NCBI GenBank assembly: GCA_910586635.1
Contig: CAJUJA010000020.1
Span: forward strand, 5,655 to 19,561
Length of the DNA stretch: 13,907 nt
Direction of reading: 5' to 3'
Source of the DNA: an uncultured Bacilli bacterium
Lineage (GTDB): Bacteria > Bacillota_I > Bacilli_A > RF39 > UBA660
Shown: positions 1 through 6,842 of the stretch, piece by piece
Layout of the letters: every line of letters begins with the position of its first letter
How positions within the stretch are numbered: the first letter of the stretch is position 1
Translations under genes and position numbers: made by a program
The notes under the pieces: model-generated
Databases searched by the model: none
Told to the model about the DNA's origin: nothing
Seen by the model: the letters and a program-made list of their open reading frames with translations, nothing else

Positions 1-1
1 T

Positions 2-3000
2 AGTGAGGAAGAACTTTCTGTATCCGATGATATTATGTTAAAAATTATCGAGAAAAAGGGATATACTCTAAAGGGATGGGATACCGATTCTTCGGCAACT
101 ACAGTTGTATATAAAGTAGGAGAGACAATCTCTGGATTAACTCCGCAAAAGGGACAAATTATTAAATTATATGCAGTATGGGAAGATGATACAGCTCCAG
201 AGTGTAGCTTTGGACATGTATCAGTAACTACTACTGGGAATACAACTGAAATGAAGTTAACTTGTAAAGATTATGGTAGTGGATTAGGAGAACAACCCTT
301 AACCGAAGATTCTTTTATTCTATCAGATCCTACATATGGGGAGATTGTTTCCATAGGAAGTCCTATTGCAATAGAGAATGGATATGAATATCTACTTACA
401 TTAAAAGGCTTAAGTAGTAGTACAGAAGGAAGTGCTACCGAAAATGTTCCCGGTAGATTTAATATTAAATTAAAAGAAAATCGCATAATTGATCAATTAG
501 GTAATGCTAATGAAAGTGTAACTAGTGATCATGTTGAGGTTTATGGACATCGACATACTGCTACTTTTACTAAAGATAATAACGCTGTAGAATCTATTGG
601 ATCTACAAGTAGTAGTTGTATTACAAAAGGTACTAGCCTAACTTGTGAAATTACAACTCCTACTATTACAGAAAAGCCAGATTATGAAGTGATAGGTTGG
701 AATCAAGATTCTGATGCAACAGATGGAATTACACCAACTAGTAGGGTCACTTTATCTGAGGATGTTACTTATTATACAATTACTAGATATCGTGGTAGAA
801 AAGTAAGGGCAACCTTCCATTTAAATGGGGCAAGACTATTGGATGATCAAGATAATGATATTATAAAGGAATGTAGAATTAGTGAAAGCTTATCTTCCGA
901 TGATGCATCTTGTGATATAGTAGTTCCAATTATAAGTGCTAGTGAAAATACTCCAAGGGTTTTAGGTTATGCCACAACACCTAATGAAACGAATGAAGCA
1001 AATATGATCAATCAAGCAAATAGGAAAATTGTAATTTCTGTTACAAATGATATCGATTATTATGCAATTACAAAAAAAGATGCTGTTACTTATCATGCAG
1101 AGTTTGTTCGAAATGGTATAGGAGTTACAGATATTGGAAAAACTCAAGATCAATGTACAATAAATGCAGCCTATAATGGTAATTTACAGGCTACCTCATG
1201 TGAGATTAATGAACCAAATATAGAAGTGAAATCTGGATATACTAAAATTGGTTGGAATACAGAAGCTAATGCGAAAACATCTCTTGCAAATAACGGAAAG
1301 TTAAATATCACAACTGATCATATACAATATTTCTCTATTAGTAAGAAAAATAAGATTCTTTTAACTGCTAGCTTTTATCAAAATGGATCATCTTCTATAG
1401 AGGGGCTTCAAGAAGGAGAAGATAAAGTAGATAAAACTTGTGAATTAAAAGAGGTATATAACAATGAACCACAAGACACAGAGTGTACCATATCTACACC
1501 AGATATTGTAGCAAGTAGTAATACTCCAATAGTATTAGGATATAATACAGATAAAGATGCAGTTACTGGAATCCTACAACCAAATATTGAAATTCCAATT
1601 ACTAATAATATAAAATATTATGCAATTACTACAAATGAACCAAAAAGAGTTCAAATTACTTTCCATCGAAATCATGCTACATCCTTGGATCATTCATCAG
1701 AGGACATGATAGATAAGATATGTAATATTCCTCAAACCTATAATGGTGTAAAGCAGGATACGGATTGTGATATTACCTCTCCTACAATCGAAGCAAGTAG
1801 AAATACACCAGATGTAATTGGTTATTCTACTGCCACCGATAAACATGAAATGGAGTGGTCTGCGGGAACGATAAAGAAGGTAAGAGAAAGTGCAAATTAT
1901 TATGCCCAAACAAAAAAGAATGAAGTAACTTACAGAATAGGTGCCTTTGCGGTAGGTAAAAACGTATCTAATATTTCATCAACAGATGGAATAGATTGTA
2001 CAATAGATGCTACATATAATGGAGAATCTCAGCCAAATAGTTGTACAGTGGAATCATCTAATTTACCTACTATAACACCAAAAGTGGGATATACTTCAAT
2101 AGGATGGACAAATAGTAGTACAAATACAGAAAATGCATCCTCTGCTATTACCTTGATAGAAGATGTAGATACATATTATGCCCATGCAACATCAAATAGC
2201 TATACAATTAAATATCATGATCAAAATACAGAAGTAGGATTTACTGGTGTTAAGGTGGATGAAGAAATAGGTTTAAGTACTGTAAGTGAGTTAGGAATAG
2301 AAAAAGAGGGATACCACTTTAAAGGCTGGGCTACTTCTCCAGAAGATTCTACAGTTGTTTATCAAGATGGTGCAACAGTAAGTAATTTAGCTACGGAAGA
2401 AGGGGCCATTGTAAGTTTATATGCAGTATGGCAAGACGATATTGCTCCTGTTTGTCATTTTGAAAACGAAGGGACAATAGAAACTGGTGCCACCAAGGAA
2501 TTAATATTAACATGTACTGATCAAGGTAGTGGTTTATCTTCTCAAAACCTTACAGTAGATAATTTTCAAACTTCTAATGGCTATGGAAGTGTTATGTCAG
2601 TATCAGCACCAGAACAGATTACTAATGGATATAAATATATCGTAACAGTAAAAGGAGTTTCTTCTGGAGGGGAAGGACAAACAACAGGAACCTTTACTGC
2701 TATGTTAAAAGCACAAGCTATAAAAGATAATGCAGATAATAAGAATCAACAAATAGAGAGTTCTAATATTACTGTAAATGGTATTACCTTTACAGCACAT
2801 TTCATCAATCAAGGAATCGGTATAGCTTCGGACGATGACTTTGAATCAACAAAGTCATGCACTACAACAGGAAGTGACACCTCTTGTGTAATTTCATTTC
2901 CAGGTATACGGGTACTAGAAAATTATACAGTAGTTGGATGGAATACCAATCAGAATGCAACAGTAGCTACTCATGCTAGTGGCTCAAACACCCTTAATCA

Positions 3001-3658
3001 TGATAATACGAATGAGAACCATACACAAACCTATTATAGTATTACATATAAAAATGCAATTACATATAGTGTTGATTGGAATGCTAATGGAGCTGGATTA
3101 TCACAATCGACAAGTAGTTGTACGATAGATAAGGTATATAATGAAACAGAAGAGACGAAGCAAGCAACAAGTTGTACAGTAACTGCACCAACTATAACAA
3201 GAGTTGGCTATGATATTATAGGGTACCATACTAATGAAAATGCAACAGAATCTATTCTTTCAAATGGGGCCACCTTAGAATTAGATCGTGATAAAGGACC
3301 ATATTATGCCATTACTAGAAAAGATATTAACATTACATGGACAAAAGATGATGATGGAACAAGAATTGGTGCTACGAAAAGTAGTTGTTCGATTTATAAT
3401 AAGCAAGAAAACTGTAGTATAAATATTCCTTTTATTGAGCATGATACAAGAGTAATAGAAGGATGGTATGACTTATCTGGAAATAAATTCTCAGATAATC
3501 CAGGATCGCAAACGGTTACCAAACAGGTGAGTGAAACGGCTACTTATATAGCAAAAACTAGATTATATAGAGCAGATGAGGTTTCTTATAGTAATTCATC
3601 ATCTACTTGTACAAATGCTCAATGTGCAATTGATGAGATTAGTGAAATGTTAAAATAA
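2..3658 (+). CDS. Large repetitive InlB-type surface protein with paired cysteines, 5'-truncated by the window edge
   Basis: The frame is open to the window edge; 11 codons precede the first in-frame ATG at 35 and match the equivalent part of a later repeat, so ATG 35 is internal and the true start, with any signal peptide, is missing. Numbering from Met35 (1207 residues): InlB/Flg_new-like units end at 'LYAVW' (45-49, 795-799). Each is followed by a 'DDxAPxC' domain with a 'CxDxGSGL' motif (about 50-168, 800-915). Nine divergent units carry a cysteine pair, a 'GY/GW' motif and mostly a 'YYAIT'-like end. All 24 cysteines form 12 local pairs. There is no LPXTG motif and no C-terminal membrane segment, so anchoring must be N-terminal or non-covalent. 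InlB-type repeats are typical of secreted or wall-associated proteins; an adhesin or matrix role is inferred. Probably monocistronic, ending at a bidirectional terminator. Confidence 0.85.
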   Translation, partial: SEEELSVSDDIMLKIIEKKGYTLKGWDTDSSATTVVYKVGETISGLTPQKGQIIKLYAVWEDDTAPECSFGHVSVTTTGNTTEMKLTCKDYGSGLGEQPLTEDSFILSDPTYGEIVSIGSPIAIENGYEYLLTLKGLSSSTEGSATENVPGRFNIKLKENRIIDQLGNANESVTSDHVEVYGHRHTATFTKDNNAVESIGSTSSSCITKGTSLTCEITTPTITEKPDYEVIGWNQDSDATDGITPTSRVTLSEDVTYYTITRYRGRKVRATFHLNGARLLDDQDNDIIKECRISESLSSDDASCDIVVPIISASENTPRVLGYATTPNETNEANMINQANRKIVISVTNDIDYYAITKKDAVTYHAEFVRNGIGVTDIGKTQDQCTINAAYNGNLQATSCEINEPNIEVKSGYTKIGWNTEANAKTSLANNGKLNITTDHIQYFSISKKNKILLTASFYQNGSSSIEGLQEGEDKVDKTCELKEVYNNEPQDTECTISTPDIVASSNTPIVLGYNTDKDAVTGILQPNIEIPITNNIKYYAITTNEPKRVQITFHRNHATSLDHSSEDMIDKICNIPQTYNGVKQDTDCDITSPTIEASRNTPDVIGYSTATDKHEMEWSAGTIKKVRESANYYAQTKKNEVTYRIGAFAVGKNVSNISSTDGIDCTIDATYNGESQPNSCTVESSNLPTITPKVGYTSIGWTNSSTNTENASSAITLIEDVDTYYAHATSNSYTIKYHDQNTEVGFTGVKVDEEIGLSTVSELGIEKEGYHFKGWATSPEDSTVVYQDGATVSNLATEEGAIVSLYAVWQDDIAPVCHFENEGTIETGATKELILTCTDQGSGLSSQNLTVDNFQTSNGYGSVMSVSAPEQITNGYKYIVTVKGVSSGGEGQTTGTFTAMLKAQAIKDNADNKNQQIESSNITVNGITFTAHFINQGIGIASDDDFESTKSCTTTGSDTSCVISFPGIRVLENYTVVGWNTNQNATVATHASGSNTLNHDNTNENHTQTYYSITYKNAITYSVDWNANGAGLSQSTSSCTIDKVYNETEETKQATSCTVTAPTITRVGYDIIGYHTNENATESILSNGATLELDRDKGPYYAITRKDINITWTKDDDGTRIGATKSSCSIYNKQENCSINIPFIEHDTRVIEGWYDLSGNKFSDNPGSQTVTKQVSETATYIAKTRLYRADEVSYSNSSSTCTNAQCAIDEISEMLK
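35..784 (+). repeat. Duplicated block, copy 1: InlB-like unit, DDxAPxC domain and short cysteine-pair unit
   Basis: Residues 1-250 (from Met35). Order: InlB-like unit ending LYAVW at 45-49; 'EDDTAPEC' with Cys57; 'LTCKDYGSGL' with Cys77; 'NGYEYLLTLKGLSS' at 115-128; then a unit with Cys195/Cys204 and 'IGWNQDSDAT'. The same order recurs about 750 residues later. The five-prime edge of the block lies outside the window. Confidence 0.8.
791..2194 (+). repeat. Array of five cysteine-pair units
   Basis: Residues about 253-720. Cysteine pairs are 280/293, 374/389, 469/484, 563/578 and 655/670. Between the cysteines most units have 'YN-x3-Q-x-T/N-x-C'. After them comes 'xxPxI', then 'NTPxVxGY' (type A: units at 280, 469, 563) or 'GYTxIGW' (type B: units at 374, 655). 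Four of the five units end in 'YYAIT'-like strings, the exception being 'QYFSIS'. The units are diverged at DNA level, so slippage is unlikely to be frequent. Confidence 0.8.
2198..3043 (+). repeat. Duplicated block, copy 2: InlB-like unit, DDxAPxC domain and short cysteine-pair unit
   Basis: Residues about 722-1003. InlB-like unit ending 'LYAVW' at 795-799; 'QDDIAPVC' with Cys807; 'LTCTDQGSGL' with Cys827; 'NGYKYIVTVKGVSS' at 864-877; then Cys942/Cys951 and 'VVGWNTNQNAT'. Cys57/77 map to 807/827 (offset 750) and Cys195/204 to 942/951 (offset 747), so the block is a near-collinear duplicate of copy 1. Two further cysteine-pair units follow (1029/1047, 1118/1127). Confidence 0.8.
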
Positions 3659-3683
3659 AAAATGCTAGAAAATAGCATTTTTT
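3657..3683. terminator. Bidirectional intrinsic terminator between convergent genes
   Basis: A perfect 11-bp stem of AAAAAATGCTA and TAGCATTTTTT encloses the loop GAAAA. The plus-strand T-run extends to 3685. The A-run on the left arm becomes the T-run on the minus strand. The arms begin inside the stop codon of the surface protein gene and end one base before the stop codon of the M23 gene, so one hairpin serves both. Confidence 0.85.
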
Positions 3684-4274
3684 TTAGTAGAAATCAAAAG
3701 GATTAATAGACTTACTATTATGAGGATAACCCTCCCAAACAGAAAAGTGTAAATGAACGCCAGTTGCTGTACCAGTACTCCCCATAACTCCAATTATTTG
3801 ACCTTTATTTACCTTTTGACCTACATGTATTAATTTTTGTGATAAGTGAGCATATAGGACATAATAGCCATTATCTTGTTTTATTACTAGATAATTTCCA
3901 TTATCAAATTTATAACTATCTGTAATTACCTCTCCGCTATATGCTGAATATACATGTAAATCAGATGAAGTAACAATATCAATCGCTGGATGATAGGTTT
4001 GATATTGATTGGTAATATTATAATGATGATCAGTAGGCCATCTCCAAGATGTATCTACATAACTAATATACTCAATACTACTGTTATTATCATAATAAGT
4101 ATCTATCTCCTTTAAATTGAGATTAAAGGTTATCTCATTGTTTTTTGTAGTATAAACTTTAAAAAGTTCAATAATATTTTTACGAAATTGGACGATTATG
4201 CCAATTATAATGAAAAAAATACCTAATATTATAATAAACCTAATCATATTTGATCTTACTTTTATGCTATTCAT
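3684..4274 (-). CDS. Membrane-anchored M23 (LytM-type) zinc metallopeptidase
   Basis: 196 residues from the ATG at 4274. This start is preferred over an upstream in-frame TTG at 4295 because AAGGAGA (4283-4289) lies eight bases before the ATG, while the TTG overlaps it. A single membrane segment near residues 12-30 is followed by an extracellular linker and an M23 domain: H95 and D99 in 'HPAID', H143 in 'YAHLS', H174 and H176 in 'HLHF', giving the usual Zn ligands (H95, D99, H176) and catalytic histidines. 'HPAID' has Ala where most members have Gly. M23 enzymes cut peptide cross-bridges in peptidoglycan; this one probably acts at the outer membrane face in wall remodelling. A SpoIIQ-like structural role is an alternative, but the full ligand set suggests activity. 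It is convergent with the surface protein gene and has its own promoter. Confidence 0.88.
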   Translation of the reverse strand: MNSIKVRSNMIRFIIILGIFFIIIGIIVQFRKNIIELFKVYTTKNNEITFNLNLKEIDTYYDNNSSIEYISYVDTSWRWPTDHHYNITNQYQTYHPAIDIVTSSDLHVYSAYSGEVITDSYKFDNGNYLVIKQDNGYYVLYAHLSQKLIHVGQKVNKGQIIGVMGSTGTATGVHLHFSVWEGYPHNSKSINPFDFY

Positions 4275-4282
4275 AATAGATG

Positions 4283-4289
4283 TCTCCTT
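4283..4289 (-). promoter_or_regulatory. Ribosome binding site fixing the M23 start
   Basis: Minus-strand AAGGAGA lies eight bases upstream of ATG 4274. It falls inside the extension that would begin at TTG 4295, which argues against that longer start. Confidence 0.8.
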
Positions 4290-4306
4290 AAACAATCGTG
4301 TTGACT

Positions 4307-4335
4307 ATTATATAAAATAGGCCTTTACTTGTAAA
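4307..4335 (-). promoter_or_regulatory. Sigma-A-type promoter of the M23 gene
   Basis: On the minus strand the -35 is TTTACA (4335-4330), followed by a 17-base spacer and a perfect -10 TATAAT (4312-4307). The -35 lies within the 14-base palindrome CTTTACTTGTAAAG (4323-4336), a possible operator. Confidence 0.75.
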
Positions 4336-4377
4336 GAAAAAATTTAATAAAAGATCATAAAAATAGTTTACAATTTA

Positions 4378-4386
4378 TGATATAGT
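4378..4386 (+). promoter_or_regulatory. Candidate extended -10 promoter for the gene at 4508
   Basis: TG-A-TATAGT within TTTATGATATAGT matches an extended -10 found upstream of other genes here. No -35 is seen at the right distance; TTTACA at 4367 is only eight bases upstream. It would give a leader of roughly 115 bases with no structure I recognise. Confidence 0.4.
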
Positions 4387-4507
4387 ATGGAAAAAAGTTT
4401 TAAAAGGCGTATAATATAAATAAAGAAAAATATATAAATCAATCACTATAAAATAGGAATCATAAAACTAACAATCATTTTGAGAAAGTAAATAGGGGGG
4501 GATTGTA

Positions 4508-5095
4508 GTGAGAGTATATCGATGTATATCAGCAAGAGAAATTACGAATGTGTATAAGCAAAGTAATATTAGAAAAGCACCGATCTTTGGATCAAATACT
4601 TATCAATATGAAACAGGAAAAAATTATATTCATTTCTTTAGATTTTATGAGTCTGCTGAATACTATAAAAAAAGGAGTATAAAGGAAAGTAATCATTTAG
4701 ATAAATATGTACTAATTATGACTGCAAATATTCCTGGACAAATTTTAAAAAATAATTTAGGATATGGTTTTTATAGTAATGTTGACAAGAAAATTAAGTG
4801 TCATATTTCTCCAGTCCCTGAATACCGTATTGAAACTTCTTTATTTAAAAATGAATACGTAGTAGAACTTAGTGACTCTACGTCTCCTGAATACCGAAAT
4901 AAAAAGAAAGAGTATGAAGATTATATAAATTTGATTAACAAATTAGGAGAAAATTATCACTATGATTATAGTAAGGTAGTAAAATACTTATCTGAAAGTG
5001 ATTTAGATCAACTATTGGGTATTATGGAAAACGATTTAACAGAGGGTCAAATTGAAAACAAATTAATGAGTCAGATGGTAAAGCAATTAAAATAA
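4508..5095 (+). CDS. Uncharacterised 195-residue protein
   Basis: The start is GTG, six bases after the G-run 4495-4501 that must serve as ribosome binding site; no in-frame ATG is better placed. I do not recognise the family with confidence. It is soluble, with no signal peptide or membrane segment. The N-terminal two thirds looks alpha/beta: 'VYRCIS' (R5), 'YIHFFRF' (H42), 'LIMTANIP' (69-76), 'PVPEYRI' (102-108). The C-terminal part (from about 130) is charged and probably helical. The order Arg, then aromatic-rich 'HFF', then a Glu-containing motif loosely recalls ADP-ribosyltransferase-fold proteins; this is inference only. It stands alone, divergent from the M23 gene and closed by a terminator at 5144-5173. 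Its composition matches its neighbours, giving no sign of recent transfer. Confidence 0.75.
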   Translation: MRVYRCISAREITNVYKQSNIRKAPIFGSNTYQYETGKNYIHFFRFYESAEYYKKRSIKESNHLDKYVLIMTANIPGQILKNNLGYGFYSNVDKKIKCHISPVPEYRIETSLFKNEYVVELSDSTSPEYRNKKKEYEDYINLINKLGENYHYDYSKVVKYLSESDLDQLLGIMENDLTEGQIENKLMSQMVKQLK

Positions 5096-5143
5096 GAAGT
5101 GGTATATATCTTTAATAAATTGGTAAAATCAAACAGATAAGAC

Positions 5144-5173
5144 AGAAGCGGCTTCTTTCGCTTCTATTTTTTT
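5144..5173 (+). terminator. Intrinsic terminator after the gene at 4508
   Basis: AGAAGCG (5144-5150), an eight-base loop and CGCTTCT (5159-5165) are followed by A and seven T (5167-5173). It isolates the upstream gene from the pyrophosphatase operon, whose promoter follows at once. Confidence 0.8.
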
Positions 5174-5181
5174 CTTCTTTA

Positions 5182-5190
5182 TGATATACT
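5182..5190 (+). promoter_or_regulatory. Extended -10 promoter for the ppaC-popT-uppP operon
   Basis: TG-A-TATACT within TTTATGATATACT, about 27 bases before the ATG at 5217. The -35 position (near 5162-5167, ttctat) is poor and lies in the preceding terminator, so recognition would rely on the extended -10. Confidence 0.55.
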
Positions 5191-5216
5191 TATTAAGTAG
5201 AAAAGAGGTATGAAGA

Positions 5217-6833
5217 ATGGAAACATTTATATTTGGACATAAAAAACCAGACACTGATTCAGTAATGGCTGCGATTAGTTTATCATATTTAGAAAATGCA
5301 AGTGGAGAGCAAACTACACCTAAATTATTAGGATCAGTAAATAAAGAGACAAAATATGCTCTAGAACAGTTTCAGCTAGAGGAACCAGATTATTTAAATG
5401 ATGTAAAATTACAGTTGAAAGATATCAAATATCATAAAAATTTTTATTTAAAAGAGACTGATTCTATTTTTGATGGATATCAGTATATGCTAGATGAAGG
5501 TCTAACGGGATTACCTATTGTAAAAGAAAACAATGATTTTATAGGCTTGATTACAATTAAAGATTTGTCAAGAACAATGGTTTATGAAAACGGAATTTAT
5601 TTAGATACATCTTACGATAATATTCTAGATACTATTTCAGGAGAGGAAATTATTAGAATAGATAAAGAAATAAAAGGAAAGATTTTAGCAGCGGCTTTTA
5701 AAGATGAAACATTTATGGGAAACATTCATCTATCTAATGAGGATATTCTAATAGTAGGGGATAGACATAGTATTATAGAATATGCCATTAAAAGTCAGGT
5801 AAAATTACTTATTATTACTGGTGATGGAGAGATCCAGAAATCTCATATAGAATTAGCCAAAAAAAATAAGGTGAATATTATTAGAACAAAGTATGATACC
5901 TATCATGTATCAAGAGTAATATCATTATCTAACTATATTAAAACTATGATTAGAAGTTATAACCCTGCTAAGTTTTTAGACACAGATTATGTAGATGATG
6001 TAGTAGATATTAACAATAAATTAAAGCATACGAATTATCCAATTGTGGATAAAAATAACAAATGCTTAGGATTGCTAAAAATAACAGATTTATCAGAAAA
6101 AACACCTAAAAAGGTAATTTTGGTAGATCATAATGAAAAAAAACAAAGTGCAGATGGAATTGATGAGGCAGAAATTGTAGAGATTATTGATCATCATAAT
6201 TTAGGAAGTATTACTACCAATATGCCAGTGAACTTTAGAAATATGGCTGTTGGTTCTTCTTGTACTATTATTTATACTTTATATCAAGAAAAAAACATTA
6301 AAATTCCTAAAAAAATCGCAGGAGCTATGCTATCAGGAATCGTGTCAGATACTTTGATTTTAAAAAGTCCTACTGCAACAAAAAAAGATAAAGAGGCAGT
6401 AGAGGAATTATCCAAAATTGCCGGAGTCGATTATAAAGACTATGGAATGAATTTATTAAAAGCTGGTACATCATTAGAGGGTATGAGTAGAGAAGATGTT
6501 CTATATAATGATTTTAAATTATATACCGTAGAAGATAATACTTTTGGTGTAGGACAATTCTTTACTATGAATTTTTCGGATATCGAAAAAGAACTAGATG
6601 AATATGTTCGTGTACTAGATGAGGTGAGTGAAGCCAACAACTATGATTTTTTAGCTCTATATGTTACAGATATTATAAAAAATGGATCTTACATACTATA
6701 TAATACAAAGGCTCAAGATAAAGTAGAAATTATGTATAATAATCAGGATGTACATGAGGGATACTTTATTGAAGGCTGTGTTTCTCGTAAGAAAAATGTA
6801 ATTCCACTAATTATGGAAATTTATGAAAACTAA
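5217..6833 (+). CDS. ppaC: Manganese-dependent inorganic pyrophosphatase, CBS/DRTGG-regulated family II
   Basis: Hydrolyses PPi to two phosphates in the cytoplasm, pulling forward polymer, nucleotide and isoprenoid synthesis. 538 residues, far longer than plain family II enzymes (about 310) but right for the CBS type. The N-terminal DHH half begins with 'GHKKPDTDS' (H8, D12, D14). An insert carries CBS1 (about 70-125), a DRTGG-like domain (about 130-245) and CBS2 (about 250-295). The DHH half resumes with 'VDHNE' (304-306), 'DHH' (325-327) and 'SDT' (377-379), and the DHHA2 domain has 'SRKK' (523-526). All expected metal and phosphate ligands are visible. In known members adenine nucleotides bind the CBS domains and the DRTGG type also binds Ap4A, so regulation by energy state is expected. 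AGAGG at 5204-5208 supports ATG 5217. First gene of an operon; the next gene's SD overlaps its stop codon. Confidence 0.95.
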   Translation: METFIFGHKKPDTDSVMAAISLSYLENASGEQTTPKLLGSVNKETKYALEQFQLEEPDYLNDVKLQLKDIKYHKNFYLKETDSIFDGYQYMLDEGLTGLPIVKENNDFIGLITIKDLSRTMVYENGIYLDTSYDNILDTISGEEIIRIDKEIKGKILAAAFKDETFMGNIHLSNEDILIVGDRHSIIEYAIKSQVKLLIITGDGEIQKSHIELAKKNKVNIIRTKYDTYHVSRVISLSNYIKTMIRSYNPAKFLDTDYVDDVVDINNKLKHTNYPIVDKNNKCLGLLKITDLSEKTPKKVILVDHNEKKQSADGIDEAEIVEIIDHHNLGSITTNMPVNFRNMAVGSSCTIIYTLYQEKNIKIPKKIAGAMLSGIVSDTLILKSPTATKKDKEAVEELSKIAGVDYKDYGMNLLKAGTSLEGMSREDVLYNDFKLYTVEDNTFGVGQFFTMNFSDIEKELDEYVRVLDEVSEANNYDFLALYVTDIIKNGSYILYNTKAQDKVEIMYNNQDVHEGYFIEGCVSRKKNVIPLIMEIYEN

Positions 6834-6842
6834 GGAGAGAAT

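Noticed and set aside
271..1909. Minus-strand open frames inside the surface protein gene (271-486, 962-1153, 1697-1909)
   Set aside because: They are antisense shadows of a repetitive coding region with no SD or recognisable protein features.
791..3553. Periodic repeats as a CRISPR or DNA-level satellite array
   Set aside because: The periodicity is at protein level within one open frame and DNA copies are diverged.
3553..3658. Sortase (LPXTG) anchor at the surface protein C-terminus
   Set aside because: There is no LPXTG-like motif, hydrophobic segment or basic tail in the last 100 residues.
4275..4295. TTG start giving a 203-residue M23 protein
   Set aside because: The TTG lies before the AAGGAGA ribosome binding site, which is eight bases from ATG 4274; the extra seven codons encode the SD itself.
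4367..4386. TTTACA (4367) plus TATAGT (4381) as a complete promoter
   Set aside because: The spacing is eight bases, far from the required 16-18; only the extended -10 is retained as a candidate.
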